A stretch of 64,000 nucleotides of DNA from Galactobacter valiniphilus. Its GTDB lineage: Bacteria; Actinomycetota; Actinomycetes; Actinomycetales; Micrococcaceae. The stretch is taken from positions 89,706 to 153,705 of the forward strand of contig NZ_QQXK01000005.1 of the NCBI RefSeq assembly GCF_003575975.1, in the 5' to 3' direction. The notes under the pieces were generated by a model. It saw only the letters and a list, made by a program, of their open reading frames with translations, did no database searches and was not told the DNA's origin. Positions 49,271-59,400 of this stretch are shown one piece after another. A program made the translations under genes and the position numbers. Position 1 is the stretch's first letter. Every line of letters begins with the position of its first letter.

Positions 49271-49390
49271 CTGAACCACACAAAGGTATGGACACACAAC
49301 CATTAATCGCCGTAGCGTGTGCGCCCATCAGCAGCACCAGATCCACGCCCCGAATCCCCGGGGAGTGAACACGCGTCAGTGAGGTTTGGG

Positions 49391-50884
49391 ATGAGCGAGC
49401 AACAACCCTTGAAGGTCGGTGGCGTCACGTACGCCAGCGCTGATGAGCAGTACTTCGAAAAGCGCCAGTTGAAGCGCTCCGCCGGCGTCATCGGCCTCTG
49501 GGGCCTCGCCGTCGGCGCCGTCATCTCCGGCAACTTCTCCGGCTGGAACGCCGGCATCACGCAGGCCGGCTTCGGCGGCATGATGATCGCGTTCGCGATC
49601 CTCGTGGTCATGTACTACGGCCTCGTCTTCTCGATCGGCGAGATGGCCGCCGCGATGCCCCACACGGGCGGTGCCTACTCCTTCGGCCGCGCGGCCATGG
49701 GTCCGTGGGCCGGCTTCATCACGGGACTCGCCGAAACCGTCGAGTACGTCGCCACCACGGCGGTGATCGTCTTCTTCTCGGCGTCCTACGCCGACGCGAT
49801 CACCTCCGAACTGTTGAACTTCTCGCTCCCGCAGCCGGTGTGGTGGCTCATCCTCTACGTGGCCTTCGTCGCGCTGAACTCGGCAGGAGCGGCGATCTCC
49901 TTCAAGTTCGCGATCGTCGTTTCCGTGATCTCCGTGGCGATCATCGTCGTGTTCGCCGCCATGGTGCTCTTCTCCGGCCAGTTCTCGCTCGCGAGCCTCT
50001 GGGACATCGCGCCCGACGCCGGCCAGAGCGCCTTCCTCCCGCACGGCGTGCTGCCCATTCTGTTCGCCCTGCCCTTTGCCATGTGGCTCTTCCTCGGCAT
50101 CGAGGAGCTGCCGCTCGCGGCGGAGGAGTCACACAACCCCACCAAGGACATCCCGCGGGCAGGCCTCTGGGCGCGCGGCACCCTCATCATCACCGGTCTG
50201 CTCGTCCTCTTCTTCAACACGGGCGTCCTGGGCGCCGAGAAGACGGGCGCCTCGGTGGAGCCGCTGCTGGACGGCTTCCGCGCCATCGTGGGCGACGGCC
50301 TCGCCGCAGTGCTCGCGCTCTTCGCCCTCGTGGGCCTGCTCGCGAGCCTGCAGGGCATCATGTTCGCCTACGGCCGCAACATGTACTCCCTCTCCCGCGC
50401 CGGCTACTACCCCCGCTTCCTTTCGCTCACGGGCAAGCGGCACACGCCCTGGGTGGCGCTCGTGGCCGGCGCCGTCATCGGCTTCGTCGCCCTGGTCGTG
50501 GTGCAGGCCGCCGGCGGTTCCACCGGCGTGGCGGGCATGATCGTGCTCAACATCGCCGTGTGGGGAGCGGTCGTGGCGTACTTCATGCAGATGGTCGCCT
50601 TCATCGTGCTGCGCAAGAAGTTCCCGAACGCCAAGCGCCCCTACCGCTCGCCGTGGGGGATCGGCGGCGCGGTGGCCGCGGCGGTGATCTCGGCCTTCAT
50701 CTTCGTCGGCTTCCTGCTCAATCCCGCGTACCTGCCGGCCATCGTCGCGATCGCCGTCCTGTACGTCGTGATGCTGCTGGCCTTCGGGCTCTACGGGCGC
50801 CACCGCCTCGTGCTCTCGCCGGAGGAGCAGTACGCCATCAACGGCGGCCTCGACGCCGAGGATCTGAGCGGCGACGAGCGCTAG
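49391..50884 (+). CDS. APC family permease, ethanolamine type
   Basis: 497-residue amino acid-polyamine-organocation transporter with about 12 membrane helices. The sequence resembles ethanolamine permeases: GLWGLAVGAVISGNFSGWN in helix 1, FSIGEMAAAMPHTGGAYSF, LAETVEYVATTAVIVFF and LFLGIEELPLAAEES. It starts at ATG 49391 with GAGG upstream and is divergent from the ligase gene, so one regulator could control both. It is the main evidence that the pathway substrate is ethanolamine and not putrescine. Confidence 0.88.
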   Translation: MSEQQPLKVGGVTYASADEQYFEKRQLKRSAGVIGLWGLAVGAVISGNFSGWNAGITQAGFGGMMIAFAILVVMYYGLVFSIGEMAAAMPHTGGAYSFGRAAMGPWAGFITGLAETVEYVATTAVIVFFSASYADAITSELLNFSLPQPVWWLILYVAFVALNSAGAAISFKFAIVVSVISVAIIVVFAAMVLFSGQFSLASLWDIAPDAGQSAFLPHGVLPILFALPFAMWLFLGIEELPLAAEESHNPTKDIPRAGLWARGTLIITGLLVLFFNTGVLGAEKTGASVEPLLDGFRAIVGDGLAAVLALFALVGLLASLQGIMFAYGRNMYSLSRAGYYPRFLSLTGKRHTPWVALVAGAVIGFVALVVVQAAGGSTGVAGMIVLNIAVWGAVVAYFMQMVAFIVLRKKFPNAKRPYRSPWGIGGAVAAAVISAFIFVGFLLNPAYLPAIVAIAVLYVVMLLAFGLYGRHRLVLSPEEQYAINGGLDAEDLSGDER

Positions 50885-50903
50885 GCGCTCGCCCCACCGC
50901 AGA

Positions 50904-50950
50904 CAGCAGCGTGCCCCGCCCCCTTCACAAGGGGGCGGGGCACGCTGCTG
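50904..50950. terminator. Bidirectional terminator hairpin
   Basis: Perfect 22-bp stem (50904-50925 and 50929-50950) with a 3-nt loop, between the convergent permease and DUF808 genes. Confidence 0.82.
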
Positions 50951-50984
50951 CGCTTGCCGTTGATGCCCGACGGCGGGCGTGGAC

Positions 50985-52061
50985 TCAGGCGCGTTCCTCG
51001 CCCTGGGTGGGCGCCGCCTCGGCGGTTCCGTCCGCGGAGTCTGCCGCGGCGTCGTCGTGCCGTTCCTGCTCGGAGCCCTCCGGATCCGCCCCGGCGGACG
51101 CGTGAGGGGCCTCATGCACCGCGTCGCCCTTGCCGCGGCGCAGCAAGGCCTGCACGGCCAGGACGATGACGGTGAGGATGGCACCGATGATGAAGCCGGC
51201 GATCGCGGAGAGGACGGTGTTGGTGAGCCAACCGAGGAAGCCGCCCAGCGGGCCCGTGGCGTGGTGCACCCACTCCTCGAGGTGGTGAACCGCCCCGTAC
51301 GGGGCGTGGAAGCCGAGCTCGTCGGCCTGCACCAGCAGGATGTGGCCACCGACCCACATCATCGCGACGATGCCGACATTGGCCAGCACCGTCATCACGA
51401 TGGGCATGGCCTTCACGAGGCCCGAGCCAAAGCGCTTGGCCAGGCTCGAATCGCGCTTGGCGAGGGCCAGGCCGATGTCGTCCATCTTCACGATCAGGCC
51501 CACCGCGCCGTAGACGAGGATCGTGATGAGGAAGGCCACGACGATGAGGACGAGCGCCTGCTCCCACACCGGTTCGTGCGAGACCGAGCTCTGGGCAATG
51601 ACCATGATCTCGGCGGACAGGATCAGGTCGGTGCGGACGGCGCCGGAGATGATGGACTTCTCGTCCTTCAGCTCGCCGTCCGCCGTCTCGTGGTGCTTGA
51701 TCCAGTGCCACGCCTCCATGACCTTCTCCGCACCCTCGAACGCGAGGTACGTGCCGCCGGCCATGAGGATGACGGGCAGGACCCACTTCGGGGCAAAGAG
51801 CGTGAGCAGGATGATGACGGGGAGGATGATCAGGAGCTTGTTCCTGATCGAGCCCAGGGCGATCTTCCAGATGATGGGCAGCTCGCGCTGGGGGCTGAGC
51901 CCCTGCACGTAGCGCGGCGTGACCGCCGCGTCATCCACCACCACACCCATGGACTTGACGCTCGCGCGCCCCGCCGCCGCCGCGACGTCGTCCAGTGATG
52001 CCGCCGTTGCCTTCACGAGCGCCGCGACATCGTCAAGCAGCGCAACCAATCCTCCAGCCAT
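50985..52061 (-). CDS. DUF808 (YedI-like) membrane protein
   Basis: 358-residue protein with about eight hydrophobic segments. Diagnostic start MAGGLVALLDDVAALVKATA, then the RASVKSMGVVVDDAAVTPRY segment, GGTYLAFEGAEKVMEAW and TDLILSAEIMVIAQSSV. A charged Ala/Glu/Asp-rich tail of about 45 residues follows the last helix. The family function is unknown. Confidence 0.9.
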   Translation of the reverse strand: MAGGLVALLDDVAALVKATAASLDDVAAAAGRASVKSMGVVVDDAAVTPRYVQGLSPQRELPIIWKIALGSIRNKLLIILPVIILLTLFAPKWVLPVILMAGGTYLAFEGAEKVMEAWHWIKHHETADGELKDEKSIISGAVRTDLILSAEIMVIAQSSVSHEPVWEQALVLIVVAFLITILVYGAVGLIVKMDDIGLALAKRDSSLAKRFGSGLVKAMPIVMTVLANVGIVAMMWVGGHILLVQADELGFHAPYGAVHHLEEWVHHATGPLGGFLGWLTNTVLSAIAGFIIGAILTVIVLAVQALLRRGKGDAVHEAPHASAGADPEGSEQERHDDAAADSADGTAEAAPTQGEERA

Positions 52062-52229
52062 GCGTCAAAGACTAGAGGACGCGCCGCGCGGCACCCGACG
52101 GGCAGAGGCTTGCCTTCCCTCGCAAGCGGCGCCAAGAGTGCGCAAAAAAGGCATTCCGTGGGCGGTCATGAAGGCGAATACTGGGGTTACCAGGGCAGCG
52201 GCTCGCGGCCCCACAGCTGAGGAGTGAAG

Positions 52230-52523
52230 ATGAGCGACACGATGACGCAGGTCTCGGGATGCACCGTTGAGTCCTGCTCCTTCAACCACGATCACGATTG
52301 CGGGGCCTTTGCCATCACGGTGGCAGGTTCCTCCCAGCACGCCAGCTGCGGCACGTTCATCGAGACGGGCAGCCTCGGCGGCCTGCCCAAGGTGCTGGCC
52401 TCCGTGGGCGCCTGCCAGCGCAGCGAGTGCGTGCACAACGAGAACCTCATGTGCGGCGCGCACGATGTGCGGATCGGCGCCGGCGCCGAGGCCGCCGACT
52501 GCCTGAGCTACCAGGCGGGCTGA
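52230..52523 (+). CDS. DUF1540 cysteine-rich protein
   Basis: 97 residues with two DUF1540-type modules. The first has CTVESC, DHDC and SCG; the second has CQRSEC, NLMCG and a final Cys near the end. Eight or so regularly spaced Cys plus several His suggest metal binding, probably zinc. GAGGAG lies just upstream of ATG 52230. It stands alone between opposed genes and ends at a hairpin. Function unknown. Confidence 0.85.
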   Translation: MSDTMTQVSGCTVESCSFNHDHDCGAFAITVAGSSQHASCGTFIETGSLGGLPKVLASVGACQRSECVHNENLMCGAHDVRIGAGAEAADCLSYQAG

Positions 52524-52530
52524 GCGACGC

Positions 52531-52576
52531 ACGTTTGAGGGCCCCAGGGGAGCATCCTCGGGGCCCTCAAACGTGT
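52531..52576 (+). terminator. DUF1540 gene terminator
   Basis: Perfect 16-bp arms (52531-52546 and 52561-52576) around a 14-nt loop, 8 nt after the stop codon and between convergent genes. Confidence 0.75.
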
Positions 52577-52623
52577 TGCGCTTCCGGCGCCGGCGGGTCC
52601 GATGCGGCCCGCGCCCGTTCCGG

Positions 52624-54042
52624 TCAGGGGCGGTAGGTCCAGACCCGCACGTAGTCAACGGCAAACGTGGTGTTGACGGCCGTCAGTGCGTCGTCCGGCC
52701 CGCCCCAGTACTCGCTGCCCACCTGGACGTTGAGCCGCATGTTGTACTTGCGGCCCGAGGCGTAGACCGCCTTGTACCGCGTGTCCGAGCTCGCGGCCAC
52801 TGAGTAGTACTTCCGGCCGTCCACGAAGAAGGTGATGGCCTGCGGGGTCCACTCGACCGCCCAGACGTGGAACTTCCCGTCATCCAGCGGCAGATCCAGC
52901 GGCGTGAAGCCACTCACCTTGTACTTGCCGACCTTGTTGATCGAGTCGAAGTGCACGGTGCCCTCGGTGCGGTGCCCCGGGGAGAAGCTGCGATCCACCG
53001 GCGTGCCGTAGTACTCGAAGATGTCGATCTCGCCGTGCCCGGCATCATCCGGGCGCAGCCAGAAGGCGGGCCAGATCCCCTTGTTCCCGTCCGCAGCCGG
53101 AGGCAGCTTGGCGCGGATCTCCCAGCGCCCGTAGGACTGCGATTGCGTCTTGGTCGAGTCGATGTAGGCCGAGCTGTACTCGCGCGTGCGGCCACCGGCC
53201 TCCACTGGCTGCGCCAGCTTGCGGGTCTCCAGGGTGGCCACGCCGCCGCCCACCGCCGCGTTTTCCTTGCGGACCTGCGCCCAGTCGTAGCTCAGGTTGA
53301 GCTTGTCTCGGACGGCCCACCGCGTGCCGAGCGTGTCGCTCGTGAATTCATCGCGGAAGACCGGCTCACCCCAGCCCTCCAGATACCCGACCGGCACCGC
53401 GGCCTTGACCACGCTCAATCCCGACCATGCGCTGGTCACGGCGTGCGTTCCGCTGCCGCTGACCCAGCTGCTCACCGAGCCCTGAACACCCTTGATCAAC
53501 TTGGCGGCGCTCGCGTCCGTGGCCGTGAGCTGCCACGCCGGTCGCGCGGTGCCCGGCGCCCATTGGGCCGCCTTCAACACCGGGTTGCCGTTCACGTTTC
53601 GCAGTTCCAGCGCGAAGCGCCTGGCGGTGGTGGGGTTCATCACCGTCAGGGCTTTGGTGGCGAGGACGGTGATCTCGCCGGCGTCCAGGCGCTGCAGTTG
53701 CAGGCGAGCGGTGGTGCCGCTTCCATGGCACAGCTCCGCGTTGTAGAAGCTGGTTCCGGCCTGGCGCAGGATGATCCGGTTGCACGTGTACTGGCCGGCC
53801 TTGAGCCCCTTCGTGGCCACGTTCGCCTCGACCGTCGCCGCCGCGGACTCGACGGGATAGGCCTTGGCGACGGTCTGCTTGGCCACGGCGGTCCAACTCG
53901 CGGAGGTCCACCCCGCGACGGCCGCCTCGGCCGGGGCGGTGCCGACCTGGCGGGGGAGCAGCACGCTTGCCCCGGTGGAGGCGACTGCACCGGCCGCGAT
54001 GAGGCCAACGGTGGCCAAGCGTTTGAGTGGATGGGAAAGCAC
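52624..54042 (-). CDS. Secreted GH16 family glycoside hydrolase
   Basis: 472 residues from GTG 54042, which has an ideal AGGAGG site; upstream in-frame codons are not part of it. A Sec signal (basic SHPLKRL, hydrophobic core, cleavage near PAEAA) is followed by about 190 residues of unassigned beta-rich sequence with a Cys pair (YTCNRI, ELCHG), perhaps a carbohydrate-binding module. A C-terminal GH16 domain (about 230-472) has the catalytic motif EIDIFE near residue 336. It probably cleaves a beta-glucan such as laminarin; exact specificity cannot be read. It looks standalone and accessory. Confidence 0.9.
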   Translation of the reverse strand: MLSHPLKRLATVGLIAAGAVASTGASVLLPRQVGTAPAEAAVAGWTSASWTAVAKQTVAKAYPVESAAATVEANVATKGLKAGQYTCNRIILRQAGTSFYNAELCHGSGTTARLQLQRLDAGEITVLATKALTVMNPTTARRFALELRNVNGNPVLKAAQWAPGTARPAWQLTATDASAAKLIKGVQGSVSSWVSGSGTHAVTSAWSGLSVVKAAVPVGYLEGWGEPVFRDEFTSDTLGTRWAVRDKLNLSYDWAQVRKENAAVGGGVATLETRKLAQPVEAGGRTREYSSAYIDSTKTQSQSYGRWEIRAKLPPAADGNKGIWPAFWLRPDDAGHGEIDIFEYYGTPVDRSFSPGHRTEGTVHFDSINKVGKYKVSGFTPLDLPLDDGKFHVWAVEWTPQAITFFVDGRKYYSVAASSDTRYKAVYASGRKYNMRLNVQVGSEYWGGPDDALTAVNTTFAVDYVRVWTYRP

Positions 54043-54195
54043 GTGTCCTCCTGGGGATGGGTGGCGGGCGCACGCAGGCCCCATCCGGATAGCGGACACT
54101 GTTTGTTTACTCCCGTTCACACAGTTTTCCTGGGCGGAAATGCCGCCCGAGACCCGCTGCGGGCGAGGCGACAGGCCGCCCGGAATCCTGAAAGG

Positions 54196-54201
54196 TAAAG
54201 T
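54196..54201 (+). promoter_or_regulatory. jetA -10 box
   Basis: TAAAGT, 36 nt before the jetA ATG, in the spacer divergent from GH16. No clear -35 is seen. Confidence 0.4.
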
Positions 54202-54237
54202 ATTGCGGGCGTCAAGGCCGATCAAGAGAAGCGGGAC

Positions 54238-55809
54238 ATGACATCAACACACGCTCTGCCGCAGAGCGAATTCGCGGCGCGTGTGGCCCACCTGAGCCAC
54301 GCCACCGAGGCGCCCTCGCTGACCTTGCTCCACCACAAGTGGTGCTCCCTGGTCCTGGGCGTCTTCGAACGCGCCTTCGGCCACGAGGGAGGTGCCGTGC
54401 GGGCCGAGCGCCTGCACTCCATCGTCGAGGCCAGTCTCGAGGAACTCGCCGATTCCGGGCTCGCCGTGCCACCCGCGGCCACTGGCCGCTCGCTCTGCCT
54501 GTTCTGGACGCAGGAGCAGTGGCTGGTTCGCCTCCCGACCGACGACGGCGGCGAGGAGTACGAGCGCACCTCCCACGCCTTGGCCGCCGCGCGCATGCTC
54601 GACGAGGCCAGCCGCGAGCGCGCGCTCATCAGCGAATCCCGCCTCACCACCATCATGGACACCGCCGCCCGCTGGGCAGCCACCGCGCGTCCCGGCCAGG
54701 AAGGCCGGCGGGCCCACCTGCGCTCCAAGATCGCCGAGCTCGAGGCCGAACTGGAGCGCCTCGACTCCCCGCCCACGCCGGAGGAGAGCGAGGCGGACGG
54801 CGAGCGCCTGCGCCACGGCTACGCCGACCTGGCCGACCTGCTGGCCCAGCTCCCCGGCGACTTCCGTCGGGTCGAGGAGTCCATCGCCGGCATTCACCGG
54901 CAGATGCTCGCCGATTTCCGCGACGAGACCCGTCCCCGCGGCGAGGTGCTTGACGAGTACCTCGAGGCCTCGCAGCGCCTCATGGACCGGACGGAGGAGG
55001 GACGCGCCTTCGCGAGCGCCATCGCCCTGCTCGGCAATGAGGACGTGTTGCGCCGACTGCGCGAGGACCTCAACGCGATCGTGGAGCACCCCTTCGCCGC
55101 CGAACTGAGCCTCGAGGCGCGCCGCGGCTTCGTCAACGCCGCTGGCCTGCTCCGGCGCGGCCTCTACGAGGTGCAGAGCCGGCAGCACAAGGCCTCCAGG
55201 GCCCTGGCCGATCAGCTACAGAGCACCGACGCCGCCGGCGACCGCCAGGTGGCCCGGCTCCTGCAGCGCGCCCAGTCCGAGCTGCAGCGGTGGATGGTCA
55301 CGGCCCGTCCCCGCGACGGCGTGCGCCTCTCCGGCGTCCCGGCGCGCGCCGACATCGGCACCCTGCGTTCGCGCTTCTTCGACCCGACGCCGCCCCCGGC
55401 CGTGGAGCGGCTCGAGGACGTGTCGGCGGAGGCCCCGGCCGGGCCGGACCTCGAGGCCGTCCGGCTCTCCGGCGGCCCCCTGACCGCCGCGGTGCGCCTG
55501 CACATCAAGTCGGCCCTCGAGGCGGGGCGTGCCAAGAGCCTCGCCGACGCGTTCGATACCCTGCCGCCGGAGCTGCGCCGCCCCGTCGAGCTCTTCGGGC
55601 TCATGGACCTGGCCGCGCCCGCCCTCACGCGTCAGCGTGGGGAGGAGCCTGACTCCCACGCGGCGGTGCCTCCGCCCGGCGTGGTGCGCACCGTCAGGCC
55701 GGACGGCAGCGAGCGGTGGCTCAGCCTGCCCGCGCTCACTCTCGATCCGAGCGATCTCGACGCGCCGGACACCCCGACCAGCCCCAGCACGAAGGAGCAG
55801 ACCGCGTGA
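54238..55809 (+). CDS. jetA: Wadjet/Mks subunit JetA (DUF3375, kleisin-like)
   Basis: 523-residue DUF3375 protein, the MksF/JetA kleisin-like subunit of a plasmid-restricting SMC complex. Visible are an N-terminal domain (HATEAPSLTLLHHKW, the typical start), the middle helical region (EELERLDSPPTPEESEADGE and neighbouring coiled-coil-like helices, about 150-300) and the C-terminal winged-helix part (AVRLHIKSALEAGRAKSLAD). It overlaps jetB by 4 nt (GTGA), so the operon is translationally coupled. Confidence 0.9.
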   Translation: MTSTHALPQSEFAARVAHLSHATEAPSLTLLHHKWCSLVLGVFERAFGHEGGAVRAERLHSIVEASLEELADSGLAVPPAATGRSLCLFWTQEQWLVRLPTDDGGEEYERTSHALAAARMLDEASRERALISESRLTTIMDTAARWAATARPGQEGRRAHLRSKIAELEAELERLDSPPTPEESEADGERLRHGYADLADLLAQLPGDFRRVEESIAGIHRQMLADFRDETRPRGEVLDEYLEASQRLMDRTEEGRAFASAIALLGNEDVLRRLREDLNAIVEHPFAAELSLEARRGFVNAAGLLRRGLYEVQSRQHKASRALADQLQSTDAAGDRQVARLLQRAQSELQRWMVTARPRDGVRLSGVPARADIGTLRSRFFDPTPPPAVERLEDVSAEAPAGPDLEAVRLSGGPLTAAVRLHIKSALEAGRAKSLADAFDTLPPELRRPVELFGLMDLAAPALTRQRGEEPDSHAAVPPPGVVRTVRPDGSERWLSLPALTLDPSDLDAPDTPTSPSTKEQTA

Positions 55810-56498
55810 GCCAGCATCATCCCGAGGAGCGCGGGGTCGAAGACCAGTCTCCGGCGAGCCTGGCCCTCTTCGACGGCGACGAGGGCAGCCTCGAGCTCGA
55901 GCAACGCGAGGCGCTCGTGGCGCTGCTGCGTTCCCAGGTGCTCACGGCCGCCCGGCGGCCCCAGGAGTTCGAGGCGTTGCTGCGTCACCGGGCCGTCCTC
56001 ACCTCGCGCCTGCACGATCTCTTCCTCGACCTGGTCGTGGACGCCGAGCGCGGCGTGGCGTACAAGGTGCAGATCAGGGCGGAGGGCTCAGCCCACTTCC
56101 CGGCCCTGCTGCGCGATACCGCGTACTCGCGCGAGGAGACGATCCTGCTCGTGCACCTGCGCCAGGCCCGCCTTGTGGGCCGCGCGGCGGGGGAGGAGCA
56201 CGTCTTCATCGACCTCGAGGAGTGCCTCGAGGCGATCGAGCGCTTCCGCCCCGAGCACGCGACCGATGTGGCCGGCGACCTGGCCCGCGCCCGGCGCGCC
56301 GTCAAGGAGCTCCAGGCGGCCGGCGTGCTCGCCGGCACCGCCACGCAGGATCGCTTTGCCATCACCTCGGTGATCGAGGTGGTGCTGCCCGTCACCCGCC
56401 TGCAGGAGCTCATCGAGGCCCTCGGCGCTCCGGGCACGGGCGGCGACACCCTGCTTTCCCACGCCTCCAGCGAGCTGTCCGAGGAGGACCATGACTGA
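55806..56498 (+). CDS. jetB: Wadjet/Mks subunit JetB (DUF4194, KITE-like)
   Basis: 230-residue DUF4194 protein, the MksE/JetB tandem winged-helix subunit that bridges JetA and the SMC. It starts at GTG 55806 overlapping jetA. The recognisable core runs from REALVALLRSQVLTAARRP through RDTAYSREETILLVHLRQ to RFAITSVIEVVLPVTRL near the C-terminus. It overlaps jetC by 8 nt. Confidence 0.9.
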   Translation: MSQHHPEERGVEDQSPASLALFDGDEGSLELEQREALVALLRSQVLTAARRPQEFEALLRHRAVLTSRLHDLFLDLVVDAERGVAYKVQIRAEGSAHFPALLRDTAYSREETILLVHLRQARLVGRAAGEEHVFIDLEECLEAIERFRPEHATDVAGDLARARRAVKELQAAGVLAGTATQDRFAITSVIEVVLPVTRLQELIEALGAPGTGGDTLLSHASSELSEEDHD

Positions 56499-59400
56499 GA
56501 TTCCGCTCTTTGCCGGCTTTTCCGATGCGAGCGCCCAGTGGCGCGCCGAGCGCCTGCAACTCGTGAACTGGGGTGGCTTCCACGGGCATCACGAGGTGGA
56601 GCTCTCCCGCGGGGCCACCCTCATCTCCGGCGCCTCCGGCACCGGCAAGTCGACGCTGCTCGACGCATATCTGGCGCTCATGATGCCCTCCACGGTGCCG
56701 TTCAACGGTGCGTCGAACGACGCGACGAGCGGGCGCGCCCGCGGCGCCGACCAGCGCAATGTGCTCAGCTACCTGCGCGGCAAGCGCGACACCACCCGCG
56801 AAGGGGAGTCGCTGACCGATCAGGTGCTACGCGGCGATGGGGTCCCCGTGTGGGGCGGCATCGCGCTCACCTTCCTCGACGACATGAAGCGGCGCTTCAC
56901 GGCGGTGCGGCTCTACCTGGCCGACGCCTCGGCGCGCACGAGCTCCGACGTGCAGATGCGGCTCTTCACGCGCCCCGAGGCCGTCTCCCTCGCGGAGTTC
57001 GAACCCTTCGCCGAGCGCCGCTTCGACCCCCGCGCCCTGCGTTCAGCCCTGCCCGGGCTCGTCTATCACGACACGGCGCTCAAGTTCACCGAGACCCTGA
57101 CGACGCGCCTCGGGATCGGCGCCAACGGCAACGGGGACAACGCCCTGCGCCTGCTGGCCCGCATCCAGGCGGGCCACCAGGTGCGCACCGTCGACAGCCT
57201 GTACAAGCAGATGGTGCTCGAGGAACCCGCGACCTTCCGTGCCGCAGAGCGCGCCGTTGAGCAGTACTCGAGCCTGGATCGGGCCTACCGGGATCTGGAA
57301 CAGGATGGCGCCAAGGCGCGCGCGCTCGCCCAGATCGACGCCGCGCACGCCGCCTATTCCGGCGCGCTCGAGCGGGCGGAGCGGCTCGACCGCTACGGCG
57401 TGCGCCAGGAGGGAACCCAGACGGGCTTCTCGCTCTGGTCGCTCCTGACCCACCGCCGCCTCCTGCTCGAGGCCGAGGGAAGCAACCGGGCCCAGCGCGA
57501 GGGCGTCACGACGTCGCTGCTCACCGCCGAGGCTGGCAAGGCCTCCCTCGAGATCGACCTGCACGAGGTCGAGGAGCAGCTGCGCGCGGCCGGAGGCGGC
57601 GCGTTGAACCTCCTCGAGAGCAAGCTCGACGGCGCACTTGCGCAGGCCGCGAGCGTGTCCCGCTCCCGCGCCCGCTTCACCGAGCTAACCGCCCCGCTGG
57701 GCCTGCCGTGTTCCACGGCCGTCGAGTTCACGGCGCTCGTCGAGGAGAGCAGCCGCTTCGCGGACGGCGTGGACGTCGAGCGCGAGGAGATCGGCGCCCG
57801 CCGCGACGCCAAGGTGGCGGCGGCACCGGCGCTCAAGGAGCGCCGCACCGAGCTGCTACGCGAGTTTGAATCCCTGCGCGGCCGCGCGAGCCGCGTGCCC
57901 ATGGCCCACGACGCAGCGCGCCGCCAGATCGCCGAGGCGAGCGGCCTGCCCGTGGCGCAGCTGCCCTTCGCCGCAGAGCTCATGGACGTGGCCCCCGGCC
58001 AGGAGGCCTGGCGGCCGGCCGCCGAGCTGACCCTGCGCGGTGTTGGCCTCACCCTGCTCGTCGACGAACGCGAACAGGCCCGCCTGCGCACCGCCATCGA
58101 CGGGCTGCAGCTCGACGTGCGCCTGCACTTCGAGGGCGTCGCCCTGGGGGAGCCGGCACCGGCCGAGGCTGAGGCGCGCATGCTCTCCTCCCGTCTCGTC
58201 TTCAAGGACTCGCCCTTCACCTCGTGGGTCCGCGAACGCGTGCAGCGTCCCGGGATCGATCACGTGTGCGTCAGCACCCCGGAGGAGCTGGGCGGTTCCG
58301 AGCCCAAGGTCACGATGTCCGGGCAGACCTCGCGCGGCCGCGCCGGCGCCCACGGCCGGGTGGCCGGACGCGAGGACGTGCTCGGGTTCTCCAATGCCGA
58401 CCGCGTCCAGGCGATCAAGGAGGCGGCCGCGTCTCTCACCGCCCGGCTGGTCGCGCTCGACACCGAGCGCTCGGGCCTCGACGCCGAACTCGTGACGCTG
58501 CGCGAGCGCGAGGCGGCGTTTGCCGCCGTCGCGACGCACACCTGGGAGCAGATCGACCTGGCCGGCGCCCACGAGCGCGTCGACGCCCTGCGCCACGAGA
58601 TCGCCGAGATGGTCCAGCGCAACGACGCCCTGGCCCCGCTGCGCGCCCGTCACGCCGAGCTCAAGGCGGCCGTGGAGACCGCCAAGCACGAGTACTGGGC
58701 GCTCGACGCCAAGCTCAAGGCGCTCGACACGGAGTGGGGCGAGCTCGCCGAGGCGCAGGACAGGATCAACGACCAGCTGGACGCGGCCCCCGCCGAGGCC
58801 TTCCTCTCCGAGGCGGACACGGCGGAACTTGACGCGATCCTCTTCGAGCGCGACGCCGAGGTGACCCCCGCCCGGCTGCCCGCCGTGGTGCGCTCGCTGC
58901 GCTCCGTGCTGACGGAGGAGTCCAACCGCAGCGCGGCCGAGGCCCGGCGCGAGGCCGAACACCTCCGCGGGATCTTCGAGGCGTACAACGAGCGCTGGCC
59001 GGACCCGGACCGCGGGGCCGATGTGGCCGCGTACCCCGACTTCAAGGCCATCGCCGACGACATCGAGCGGCACGGGCTGCACCAGCGCCGCGAGGCGTTC
59101 CAGCGCCAGTTCCAGGCCTGGAGCGGCCAGGACCTGCGCCTGCTCTCCGACGCCTACGACGTGGCGATGGACGACATCGACGAGCGCCTCGAACCCGTCA
59201 ATCACATCCTCGCGTCCCTGCCCTTCGGCCCGGGGCGGGATCGCCTGAGCATCGTGGTGCGTCGCCTGCGTCGCCGCGAGCTCGAGGAGTTCAGGGCCAC
59301 CTTGCGCGAGCTATCGGCGGTGGCCGATCAGGAGGGAGGTTCGCCCGAGGCGGCGCAGGCGAGCTTCGCCCAACTGCGGGAGCTCATGACGCTGCTCTCC

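Noticed and set aside
44102..50884. Putrescine (Puu) degradation cluster.
   Set aside because: There is no PuuB-type FAD amine oxidase. An SDR alcohol dehydrogenase takes its place, and the permease resembles ethanolamine permeases, so ethanolamine fits better. Not excluded experimentally.
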